The position numbers and the translations under genes are program-made. A DNA stretch of 41,076 bases from Lachnospiraceae bacterium (lineage in GTDB: Bacteria; Bacillota; Clostridia; Lachnospirales; Lachnospiraceae): positions 1 through 41,076 of the forward strand of contig JAFSGY010000048.1 in the NCBI GenBank assembly GCA_017440575.1, given 5' to 3'. The notes beneath the pieces were generated by a model. The model ran no database searches. It worked only from the letters and a program-made list of their open reading frames with translations, and had not been told where the DNA came from. Below are positions 19,052-26,367 of the stretch, piece by piece; position 1 is the first letter of the stretch; each line of letters opens with the position of its first letter.

Positions 19052-19415
19052 CCTGCGCTTCCTCCCTTGCATCCAGATTCACAATAACAGTTCCCATAAG
19101 AACTATCAATACCCCCAAAATATTCCGCAGTGTTATCTCATCATGAAAGAAAATAACTGCCCATATCATAGACCAGAGAATTGCCATGGAACGATTCGCA
19201 TACGCAACCGACAAATCAAATCTTTTAATCATCTGCTGCCACAATACCGCATAAATTGCCAGTATCACAAATTCAAGTCCCAAAAATACCAACATACGAA
19301 AAGGCGCTTCCGCACTCGCAGATGCAAACTTTGCCATAACACTTGATATCGTATATATAATAATAATTGCCTGTAACAATAAAATATTTTTCAGCGTTAC
19401 TCCTTTTTTCTTCAT
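19044..19415 (-). CDS. Small EamA/SMR-type membrane protein, first half of a pair
   Basis: A 123-residue protein with four predicted helices. VAYANRSMAILWSMIWAVIFFHDEITLRNILGVLIVLMGTVIV is a clear EamA/DMT half-domain. It is the promoter-proximal gene of the long minus-strand set and overlaps its partner, suggesting a fixed 1:1 heterodimer. AAGGAG lies 11 bases before the ATG at 19415. Substrate unknown; candidates are an undecaprenyl-phosphate-linked sugar or a small cation, since the same fold serves both. Confidence 0.77.
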   Translation of the reverse strand: MKKKGVTLKNILLLQAIIIIYTISSVMAKFASASAEAPFRMLVFLGLEFVILAIYAVLWQQMIKRFDLSVAYANRSMAILWSMIWAVIFFHDEITLRNILGVLIVLMGTVIVNLDAREEAQDE

Positions 19416-19430
19416 ATCAAATACTACTCC

Positions 19431-19455
19431 TTACTGTTCACTTCGCTCACAGTAA
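19431..19455. repeat. Inverted repeat in the leader of the minus-strand operon
   Basis: TTACTGT and ACAGTAA form 7-bp arms around an 11-base centre, lying between the predicted promoter and the ribosome site of the first EamA gene. It could be an operator or a leader hairpin. Confidence 0.4.
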
Positions 19456-19457
19456 CG

Positions 19458-19487
19458 ACTATAACATGCTATCGCAACTTTAAGCAA
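19458..19487 (-). promoter_or_regulatory. Candidate promoter of the long polysaccharide operon
   Basis: On the minus strand TTGCTT (19487-19482) and TATAGT (19463-19458) are 18 bases apart, and a TG dinucleotide one base ahead of the -10 gives an extended -10. It is back to back with the plus-strand promoter at 19495-19523. Confidence 0.5.
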
Positions 19488-19494
19488 GTACAGG

Positions 19495-19523
19495 TTGCCC
19501 TCATTTTTCCCTTGTAGTACAAT
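19495..19523 (+). promoter_or_regulatory. Promoter of the SGNH-fold gene
   Basis: TTGCCC (19495-19500) and TACAAT (19518-19523) with exactly 17 bases between them, about 40 bases ahead of the ATG at 19565. Confidence 0.55.
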
Positions 19524-19564
19524 AAAGACTGTAACTATTGACTTTTATAGAAAGAGGATACATT

Positions 19565-20572
19565 ATGAAAAGATTTTTACCAGAAAAGCTTTCTATCGGC
19601 ACGCTAATCCACATTGCTATGATTTCGATTATTGTCATCATATTTGCTACCATTGCCATAAAGCTTTTTATGTGGGACAGTTCTGCAGAAGAAAGTCCCA
19701 TTGAAACCATTGATTTTAATATCTTTGATACAGAACCCGAGGATTATTATTACACCGTTGATGTCAATACCATTGAAAACTATACAGACGATGGCGAATT
19801 ACGTGTGGTTATGCTGGGCGATGACAGCTTGAAGGATTATACCGACGGAAGTGGAATCCCAGCCCTAGTAGCCAAGAATACAGATGCGATTACCTATACC
19901 TGTAGTTTCCCATCTATGACTATGGCTACTCAAAACATGGAATTTGACGTCACTTACGGATACGATGCCTTTTCCTTCTATTATGCGGCACTTTGTATCT
20001 CAAAAAATGATTATGCATTCCTTCGAGATGTACTTCCTACCCTACCTCAGACAGACCGTATTGCCGATTACGAAAGCGCTCTCTCCACATTAGAAAGCAT
20101 CGATTTTAACACAGTCGATATATTAGTCATTTCCTGTGGCGCCCAGGACTATCTGAAAGGCTATACACAGGTAAACACCATTTTCCCGGAAGCGTATATC
20201 TCCAATTCCTATGTTGATTCCATTATGCAAGGGATTGACTGGATTCGTGCTGAATATCCACAGATTCAGTTTGTCATCATGTCACCAACCTTCTGCTATT
20301 ATGTCGAAGATGATGGCTCCTATGCAAACTGCGATGTGAAAAAGACTGCTGATAACGGTACTCTCGCAGATTATATGATTTCTGCCAAATCAGCCGCCGT
20401 TGCCATGAATGCCACTTATCTTGATAACTACTGGGGCATTGATATCAACGCAGAAAATGCAAAAGCTTACCTAACAGACAGCACAACATACCCAAATGCA
20501 GACGGGCGAAAGCTCATTGCTGATAAGCTGTCAGAAACGCTTAATGAAAAGATTTATTACACCGGTGAATAA
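19565..20572 (+). CDS. Membrane-anchored SGNH-hydrolase-fold protein with degenerate catalytic residues
   Basis: A 335-residue protein with one N-terminal membrane helix (about 12-36) and an extracytoplasmic domain. The layout follows the SGNH/GDSL fold: VVMLGDDSL at 82-89 in the block I position, SCGAQDYL at 190-197 in the block III position and DSTTYPNADGRKLIAD at 305-320 in the block V position. The block I serine position holds Asp87 (a serine follows at 88), the block III Asn is Gln194 and the block V His is Tyr309. It may thus be an inactive binding protein or use a changed mechanism. The ATG at 19565 has AGAGGA six bases upstream. It is the only plus-strand gene of the first 36 kb. Confidence 0.65.
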   Translation: MKRFLPEKLSIGTLIHIAMISIIVIIFATIAIKLFMWDSSAEESPIETIDFNIFDTEPEDYYYTVDVNTIENYTDDGELRVVMLGDDSLKDYTDGSGIPALVAKNTDAITYTCSFPSMTMATQNMEFDVTYGYDAFSFYYAALCISKNDYAFLRDVLPTLPQTDRIADYESALSTLESIDFNTVDILVISCGAQDYLKGYTQVNTIFPEAYISNSYVDSIMQGIDWIRAEYPQIQFVIMSPTFCYYVEDDGSYANCDVKKTADNGTLADYMISAKSAAVAMNATYLDNYWGIDINAENAKAYLTDSTTYPNADGRKLIADKLSETLNEKIYYTGE

Positions 20573-20576
20573 TATA

Positions 20577-20610
20577 GAAAAGGCAGCATCCGTTAAGGTG
20601 CTGCCTTTTC
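20577..20610. terminator. Bidirectional intrinsic terminator
   Basis: GAAAAGGCAGCA and TGCTGCCTTTTC form a perfect 12-bp stem around a 10-base loop, between the convergent SGNH-fold and BspA-like genes. The A-rich 5' arm and T-rich 3' arm supply a T-tract in both directions. Confidence 0.85.
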
Positions 20611-20632
20611 TATGTTTATTTAATTCTTTCTA

Positions 20633-21667
20633 TTATTGTACTGGTATCATTTCTACCGGTGTAGCCACAACTGCATCCTGATATACCAGACCATATACAG
20701 TAGATGGATAATTTGTTGTAAAGGTTAATGTGGTATCATCTGAATCCTCATCTGCAAGGAAGTTTACGACTCCCTCTCCAAACTGAATCAACGTAAACTC
20801 TCTTCCCGGACACTGGAATGCTGCCGGAATCGTCATTTTATAAGTTAATGGCTGATCTGTGTACTTAACCTGCCCTTTCACATCGCTTACCCCAATATTA
20901 TATGCTGTTACATATGTCTTATCACCTAAAACGATAGAGAAAATTTCTAACGCAGTCTTACCTTGCTGTTTGTTGTCTATATTAATATTCATCGAATAGT
21001 GCGGCTTTTGACTCACAAATTCCACCGTACTATTATAGTCATACACTGGATATTCAGGATTATATACCGTTGTCACTGCATCATATGGTGCCAGATTCAC
21101 AATCTTTGGCTTTACGCTATTCTGAACCCATGTAATCAGATAATAGTTATCCAGACGATACTGATAACTTCCATTATACTTCTGCATAAATGCAGCTATA
21201 CTATCCAAGCTGTTATATGGCACATTACCAATGTTACGACTTGTAATATTCATTCCCTGAAAAGCAAAATAGCAGTCCTTTGTAGCTCCCGTAAATGCAT
21301 TCGGATCCTCAATAAATGCACTTACCGGCAAGGATACATTATGCAAATCCTTCAAATATGCAAAAGCATATGCTCCAATAGAAGTTACATCCTTTGAAAT
21401 CTCTAATGAATAAATCGTTTTGTTATTCCACGGCCTGTCACCAAGCTTCCAAAAATCAAAGGAAGGAATCTCACCCTTACCCTGAATATACAAGGTCGTT
21501 CCTTTTATCTTTGCAATCAGCTCTGTTCCCTGTCCATCTGAATATGTCCAAGTCTCTTCACCTGCAACCTTATTCCATACCTTTCCTTCTTCAGCATTAA
21601 CATTCATCGGCATCAATACCATAACCACCATAGCTAATGCACATAGCATACTTATGAATTTCTTCAT
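20633..21667 (-). CDS. Secreted BspA/LRR_5-like protein of unknown function
   Basis: A 344-residue protein with a clear Sec signal peptide (MKKF..CALAMVVMVLMPMNVNA, cleavage after about residue 25). A segment near 85-115 (SLEISKDVTSIGAYAFAYLKDLHNVSLP) is one BspA-type leucine-rich unit, usually found in many copies but here only one to two. The remainder is predicted beta-rich with no domain I recognise. It has its own strong promoter and a terminator, so it is monocistronic. Likely an extracellular or wall-associated protein. AAAGGAG precedes the ATG. Confidence 0.7.
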   Translation of the reverse strand: MKKFISMLCALAMVVMVLMPMNVNAEEGKVWNKVAGEETWTYSDGQGTELIAKIKGTTLYIQGKGEIPSFDFWKLGDRPWNNKTIYSLEISKDVTSIGAYAFAYLKDLHNVSLPVSAFIEDPNAFTGATKDCYFAFQGMNITSRNIGNVPYNSLDSIAAFMQKYNGSYQYRLDNYYLITWVQNSVKPKIVNLAPYDAVTTVYNPEYPVYDYNSTVEFVSQKPHYSMNINIDNKQQGKTALEIFSIVLGDKTYVTAYNIGVSDVKGQVKYTDQPLTYKMTIPAAFQCPGREFTLIQFGEGVVNFLADEDSDDTTLTFTTNYPSTVYGLVYQDAVVATPVEMIPVQ

Positions 21668-21719
21668 TATTCTAAATCTCCTTTCACTACTCTCCCCATC
21701 TTATTTACTTTATAAAATA

Positions 21720-21748
21720 ATTTTACAATTCCATGTTTTATATGTCAA
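21720..21748 (-). promoter_or_regulatory. Strong sigma-A promoter of the BspA-like gene
   Basis: A perfect TTGACA -35 (21748-21743) and TAAAAT -10 (21725-21720) with 17 bases between them on the minus strand. Confidence 0.75.
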
Positions 21749-21783
21749 CTCTGTTTCTGGTACTCAAATCTTACCCCAATACT

Positions 21784-22599
21784 TTATCTACCAATTTCAA
21801 GTAAATCGGCATCTAATAAATTCTGTTCCTTCATCACTTTATAATAGTTATAATCCATATAAATATAATGGCCGCCAGCGAATTCAACAAGAAAATAGTT
21901 CTGTTCTTCCATACTGCCCTTTATCTCTTTCGCACAAGACAGCACAACAAAAGCACAATGCTCCTTTCTTGCCTGAATCGCAATCTCTTCTGCATCGTAA
22001 ACCTCTGCCTCCATAGCATCATACAATGCGCTGTCAAAGCCCCATCGCTCCACCGTAATATTTCTTCCATAGGGAGTAAAAATATCCCCTGTATACTGCC
22101 TGATAAACGGTAATAAAGCCGCAGGAAACACTGCAATAGGCTTATAATTTTCCAAGCGTACTGCATCCGCTACATCAATTACCAATTGTGGTATATGATA
22201 TGCATTTGTCGCCTTATTATATATCGTATTTTTATAAACAAGCTTCCCATTCATACAAATAACCAGAACAAGAAGAATAGCAACAAGTACTCTGCTAACC
22301 GTTCTCTTAAAACAAATCAACAGCCTTACACTTCCATAGCAGAATAACACTCCTATAGGCAGAGTCCAAAATACACGATAATAAATCTCCTCATCAATCT
22401 TTTGTCCAATCCATGCATAAACAGGACACAAGAACACGACAATCAGTGCCACTGATAAATAAAGCAATACCGTGCGTACTCTTCGGTCTCTTTCCACAAA
22501 CCATAGAAAAAAAAGCGCCATCAAAAACAAAAGAAACAAAATGCTGCCATTGTTATATAATAGCAAATTCTCAAAAGCACCCTTCATCGCATCTATCAT
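21784..22599 (-). CDS. Polytopic membrane protein, possible C-terminal part of a split gene
   Basis: A 271-residue protein with four to five membrane helices in its first half and a soluble end containing KEIKGSMEEQNYFLVEFAGGHYIY. The ATG at 22599 is preceded by GGGAGG at six bases. It starts 14 bases after the stop of the upstream membrane gene, in a different reading frame, and the reading frame stays open further upstream inside that gene. Together the two would make a protein of about 640 residues, the size I associate with DUF6077-type glycosyltransferase-like membrane proteins. The soluble tail resembles the final domain of such proteins. Either a two-subunit arrangement or a frameshift is possible. 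Confidence 0.62.
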   Translation of the reverse strand: MIDAMKGAFENLLLYNNGSILFLLFLMALFFLWFVERDRRVRTVLLYLSVALIVVFLCPVYAWIGQKIDEEIYYRVFWTLPIGVLFCYGSVRLLICFKRTVSRVLVAILLVLVICMNGKLVYKNTIYNKATNAYHIPQLVIDVADAVRLENYKPIAVFPAALLPFIRQYTGDIFTPYGRNITVERWGFDSALYDAMEAEVYDAEEIAIQARKEHCAFVVLSCAKEIKGSMEEQNYFLVEFAGGHYIYMDYNYYKVMKEQNLLDADLLEIGR

Positions 22600-22613
22600 C
22601 CCATTCCTCCCTT

Positions 22614-23666
22614 CTATCGAAGCAGCAAATAGCAAAATGCAAGAACGATACAAGGCAAACACCAAGCCCCCATCAGCAATACCGTTTTTGCACTCTTTTT
22701 CTGCCAGCCGATAACTACTGCCGCCAATCCTACTATAGTCGGAATCAACATAAATGCTACACTTGTAGCAAAAACCGCTGATAAGATTACAGTCGAGAAT
22801 AACATCCAACAGCCTTTTGAAACCTTTTTATCAGTAAGATAAAGCATACACAACAGCAATGCCGGAAGAATAACTCCTGCCATCAATCCCTTTCCCTGCC
22901 ATGTTCTGGTCATGATAAAGGTCTCTGTTGTATAGATTGAAATATTTCCATATGAAAACCAGATAGTCAAAAATATCAAAAAAACCGGTTGCCATTCCTT
23001 GTACTTTATAAGCAGCCGCCTTCCAATCTGGCTATACACACAGTACATCAAAAACAGCCATATAGGCGCAAGAACACTATGTGCAATAATAGTCGGATGA
23101 ATCCCACTTATCCTTGACATCCATGCAATATAAATCGGTGTTGGCGAAAGAGCATGTCTGATGTCTAATGGATAAATATACCCTGTATAATTATCTCTTA
23201 CATACATGGAATCAAAGGTATTCGTCATAACCGCCTGCGCAACATAATAAGAATCATCACCATCATAATACTCAAACACCACGGCATGAATCATCTGCAT
23301 GGCAATTAGCACAATTACTGCGAGCCATGCCAGCTTCGTCCACCAAGGCATATCGCCAAAGGCGCATACCCATTTTTTCCATTGCAGACACTCTTTCAGA
23401 GCATCACGCCCCAACCAGCAGGAAATTCCCAATATCCCAAGCATGATTATGCTGTATACAAATACAACCTCTGTAAAGCTTCTCTCTAATAAAATAAAAG
23501 GAACGGAAACCAGTTCAAATACAGAAAAGCTCACAAACCACCCACATAAATACATCATTGCGGGTGTTCTTTGAAAGCTATTCATATATTTAACCGGTAT
23601 CGCTCCTAATAAAAAAGGCATCAGCGTTACCATAAAAATCAGCATGAACCAATATAAAATCTGCAC
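22614..23666 (-). CDS. Polytopic membrane protein (DUF6077-like N-terminal part)
   Basis: A 350-residue protein with about nine predicted membrane helices. An extracytoplasmic loop has FEYYDGDDSYYVAQAVMTN followed by RHALSPTPIYIAWMSRISG, a pattern I associate with DUF6077 proteins found beside glycosyltransferases; the acidic loop recalls the catalytic Asp loop of GT-C enzymes. It starts with GTG at 23666, with AAGGAG 11 bases before it inside the end of the PAP2 gene. It ends abruptly after a membrane helix (CYLLLR), which supports the idea that it is truncated relative to full-length relatives. Confidence 0.65.
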   Translation of the reverse strand: MQILYWFMLIFMVTLMPFLLGAIPVKYMNSFQRTPAMMYLCGWFVSFSVFELVSVPFILLERSFTEVVFVYSIIMLGILGISCWLGRDALKECLQWKKWVCAFGDMPWWTKLAWLAVIVLIAMQMIHAVVFEYYDGDDSYYVAQAVMTNTFDSMYVRDNYTGYIYPLDIRHALSPTPIYIAWMSRISGIHPTIIAHSVLAPIWLFLMYCVYSQIGRRLLIKYKEWQPVFLIFLTIWFSYGNISIYTTETFIMTRTWQGKGLMAGVILPALLLCMLYLTDKKVSKGCWMLFSTVILSAVFATSVAFMLIPTIVGLAAVVIGWQKKSAKTVLLMGAWCLPCIVLAFCYLLLR

Positions 23667-23674
23667 CTTTGTAC

Positions 23675-24241
23675 TTACTCCTTCTTCGCATCTTCTGCCT
23701 TATGTAACCATTTTTCTGCCCATGGATACACCAATCTCCAAGCTAATACACCTGTCAATATCGCTATTGCCAAAGCTCCCAGTACATCTGTGGGATAATG
23801 TGCACCGTTATAAATCCTCGACAATGCAACCAATGCAGCTATTACAAGTGCTGAAATACCATACTTCCTTGGCATGCACAAATACATTACCACCGCAACT
23901 GCAAAGGCAGAGCCTGTGTGACCAGAAGGAAAGGAAAAATCACTAGGCATATCTCCTAATAAAGTCAACGCTTCATTTACCACATATGGTCTGGTTCTCT
24001 GTACCAGATTCTTCAAAAACACGTTAACAAAAATAAACTCAACAAACAAGGATGCAAATGCAGCTACTCCTACATGACGGTATCTTCGCCAAATCAAAAG
24101 AAGAATCACTGCTACAATCGCTATCATTCCCGAATTATTTATTGCTGACAGAAATATCATCAGCTTGTCAAGAAGCTCTGTACGAATATTCTCCTGTATC
24201 CATATCAGCACAGCAGCTTCTATCTGATTCCATCCTTCCAT
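23675..24241 (-). CDS. PAP2-family membrane phosphatase
   Basis: A 188-residue protein with five to six membrane helices and all three acid-phosphatase signatures: KNLVQRTRP, FPSGHTGSAF and LSRIYNGAHYPTDVLGA, the last two supplying the catalytic histidines. Such proteins dephosphorylate undecaprenyl pyrophosphate or related lipids on the outer face of the membrane. In a surface-glycan region it plausibly recycles the lipid carrier. The ATG at 24241 has GGGAG five bases before it; an upstream GTG at 24253 would put the ribosome site inside the gene. Confidence 0.9.
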   Translation of the reverse strand: MEGWNQIEAAVLIWIQENIRTELLDKLMIFLSAINNSGMIAIVAVILLLIWRRYRHVGVAAFASLFVEFIFVNVFLKNLVQRTRPYVVNEALTLLGDMPSDFSFPSGHTGSAFAVAVVMYLCMPRKYGISALVIAALVALSRIYNGAHYPTDVLGALAIAILTGVLAWRLVYPWAEKWLHKAEDAKKE

Positions 24242-24273
24242 GATTACTCCCACAAAATCTTTCTCTCTTCTAT

Positions 24274-25404
24274 TTATTTCTGACCGTAATATAATGATAA
24301 TTCGGCAGCAATATGCTCTCCTAATACCTTATTACCACTATCCATTGGGTGAATACCATCCGCTAAATAAGCCTTATCCGTTGCTGAATCTGTACAATCC
24401 ATAAATCCCGTATTATACAATTCAATCAAGTGATAACCATTTTGTGACACAATCTGGCGTAAAACATCCATATAGTCTCCTAGCTGTGGTGACCCCGCCA
24501 CATCCGTATAAGTACTGTTAGACGTCCTTGAAATATTATACATTGTTACAAAGAAAATCTCCTGATTCGGATAATTTGCCTTCAAATTTCTCATCGTATA
24601 ATACAAAGAACCTATATAACCAGCTGTACCCTGTGGTGCATTTATATCTCCATACCTCTTTCCTTCTTTGTCAGTAAGATAATCGTTTGCTCCCAAAAAG
24701 ATTACAGAAACATTAGCACTATTATTAAACATATTTCCCATATTCAAGCTAAGCGAAAGTTCCTGTCCGCCATAATCGGAGAACATTCTTCCTGCCTTGC
24801 CATGATTCATACAGGTTCCAAACTTCAGATAATCGTTTGCATAATTAACAAAACTAACGAATCGTCCACCTTCATCAACCTTGCCACAGATTCCTTCTGT
24901 AATACTATCACCAAAAAACTGTATTGACATATTTGAAAAATCAACTGCATTATTTTCCAAAATTTGTTTATCAATCTCATTAATCTTCTGCGTTTTTTCT
25001 ATCGAATTCGGTAACGCATAGAGTTCTTCTCTTGCCTGTGCAAGATTCGCCTGCAATGCTTTTCTTGCAGCTTTTTCTCCCTCGGAAAGCTGAGAAACCG
25101 GCTTTTCTTCTTCCACTACTCCATCCTGCGTCATTGTTTCCTGTTCAGTAGTCTCTGTGCTCATCTGTGTTTCAACAGGCTCAGTCTGCAAATCTTCCTG
25201 TAATTCTACCTCTGACTTTTCAGAAGATTGAGCTTCAAAAACTTCATCTGCATTTACTACCACTTGTTCTTCTTGCTGACAAGTGCAGCATCTACAATGC
25301 TTGCACGAACACTCATCAACTGATGCAGTATCCGCTGTTTTCCCACACGCAGACAATGCCAGCATACAAACAGCCAGCATCCCTAAAACATATTTCTTTT
25401 TCAT
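24274..25404 (-). CDS. SGNH/GDSL hydrolase lipoprotein with cysteine cluster
   Basis: A 376-residue lipoprotein: lipobox LSAC with Cys20, then an acidic linker to about 150 and a complete SGNH domain. GDSITEG gives catalytic Ser167, LGAND gives Asn240, and DGIHP gives Asp349/His352. Such enzymes are often O-acetyl esterases acting on glycans or peptidoglycan. Just after the anchor, residues 32-42 carry six cysteines (ECSCKHCRCCTC), which is unusual outside the membrane. GGGAG precedes the ATG. It shares the region with the degenerate SGNH protein at 19565-20572. Confidence 0.85.
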   Translation of the reverse strand: MKKKYVLGMLAVCMLALSACGKTADTASVDECSCKHCRCCTCQQEEQVVVNADEVFEAQSSEKSEVELQEDLQTEPVETQMSTETTEQETMTQDGVVEEEKPVSQLSEGEKAARKALQANLAQAREELYALPNSIEKTQKINEIDKQILENNAVDFSNMSIQFFGDSITEGICGKVDEGGRFVSFVNYANDYLKFGTCMNHGKAGRMFSDYGGQELSLSLNMGNMFNNSANVSVIFLGANDYLTDKEGKRYGDINAPQGTAGYIGSLYYTMRNLKANYPNQEIFFVTMYNISRTSNSTYTDVAGSPQLGDYMDVLRQIVSQNGYHLIELYNTGFMDCTDSATDKAYLADGIHPMDSGNKVLGEHIAAELSLYYGQK

Positions 25405-25426
25405 AATACTCTCCCATCTATGTAAT

Positions 25427-25453
25427 CGGTCTTATCCCCTATGGATAAGACCG
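25427..25453. repeat. Strong hairpin between the WecG/TagA-type gene and the SGNH lipoprotein gene
   Basis: CGGTCTTATCC and GGATAAGACCG form a perfect 11-bp stem with a five-base loop. On the minus strand no T-run follows, so it may be a stability or processing element rather than a full terminator. Confidence 0.5.
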
Positions 25454-25461
25454 TTACAATC

Positions 25462-26211
25462 CTACTTTCTCTTTTTTCCCTTATGTGTCCAATACATAAA
25501 TTTCGCATTGGTCACCACATATCGCTTCCACAAGCGTGTTGGATCCTGTAACAACCTATAAAACCATTCCATAGAAAGCTTCTGCATCCACATAGGCGCA
25601 CGTTTTATATATCCGGCTACATAATCAAAACCAGCTCCCACACCAAACATGACACCAGTCACCTTATCCTGATGCTCTGCCATCCATATCTCCTGTTTCG
25701 GTGCTCCAAGCCCAATCCAAATAAAATCCGGTTTCGCTTCATTTATCATTTTCACTGCTTCCAGATCTTCTTCCGGCGTCATCTTGCGAAAAGGAGGTGA
25801 ATACATTCCCGCAATCTGCATCTTCGGATATTTCTGCTCTATCGTAACCCTCATATCATCCAAAGTCTTCTGTGTGGAACCATAGAAAAAGTGACGATAC
25901 CCCTTTTCTTCTGACAGTGTAAACAACTCCAGCATCAAATCCGGGCCAGTCACACGCATAGCATCTGGAAATCCATGTGTTCTGCTATATTTTGACAGTG
26001 GCGCACCATCCGGTAATGCCATAACAGCTTCATTTTGTATCTTACGATATTCCTCATTCTCATAAGCAATAACCGTTGTGTGAACATTAGACACACAGAT
26101 ATACTTTCCCCGTAGCTCCTCTAAATGTGCCTGAAGATATGCGATTGTCTCCTGCATATTGGTAACGCAGATATTTGTTTTTAATATTTCACAATATCGA
26201 AATTCTCCCAT
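25462..26211 (-). CDS. WecG/TagA/CpsF family glycosyltransferase (GT26)
   Basis: A 249-residue enzyme of normal family length. ALPDGAPLSKYSR has the conserved catalytic-region aspartate (about residue 68), and FIWIGLGAPKQEIWMAEHQ plus GVGAGFDYVAGYIKRAP are family hallmarks. Members transfer ManNAc or a related sugar to lipid-linked GlcNAc or other acceptors, the second step in wall teichoic acid and some capsule pathways. The C-terminal basic residues fit the membrane-associated form. Own promoter at 26287-26316. The ATG at 26211 has only a modest AAGG site. Confidence 0.92.
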   Translation of the reverse strand: MGEFRYCEILKTNICVTNMQETIAYLQAHLEELRGKYICVSNVHTTVIAYENEEYRKIQNEAVMALPDGAPLSKYSRTHGFPDAMRVTGPDLMLELFTLSEEKGYRHFFYGSTQKTLDDMRVTIEQKYPKMQIAGMYSPPFRKMTPEEDLEAVKMINEAKPDFIWIGLGAPKQEIWMAEHQDKVTGVMFGVGAGFDYVAGYIKRAPMWMQKLSMEWFYRLLQDPTRLWKRYVVTNAKFMYWTHKGKKRK

Positions 26212-26286
26212 AGTATACCTTAACCCTACATGCTATCTATAAAAATAACAGATTCTTTATCCATCATTATACCCAAAGTCGTTCTG

Positions 26287-26316
26287 ATTATAGCATTTTT
26301 ATAATAACGTAGTCAA
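26287..26316 (-). promoter_or_regulatory. Strong promoter of the WecG/TagA-type gene
   Basis: TTGACT (26316-26311), 18 bases, then a perfect TATAAT (26292-26287) preceded by TGC, an extended -10. The untranslated leader would be about 70 bases. Confidence 0.75.
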
Positions 26317-26334
26317 CCATAGCAGGAATGAATA

Positions 26335-26367
26335 CAAAAAAGAAAAGGCTACTTAGAGCCTTTTCTT
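26335..26367 (-). terminator. Intrinsic terminator of the sugar-phosphate transferase gene
   Basis: AAGAAAAGGCT and AGCCTTTTCTT form an 11-bp stem with a six-base loop followed by TTTTTT on the minus strand. The TAG stop codon of the gene lies within the hairpin. Confidence 0.85.

Noticed and set aside
22600-22809. Upstream extension of the 21784-22599 gene to an ATG at 22809
   Set aside because: The added 70 residues are out-of-frame reading of the preceding membrane gene; the ATG at 22599 has a GGGAGG site at the right distance.
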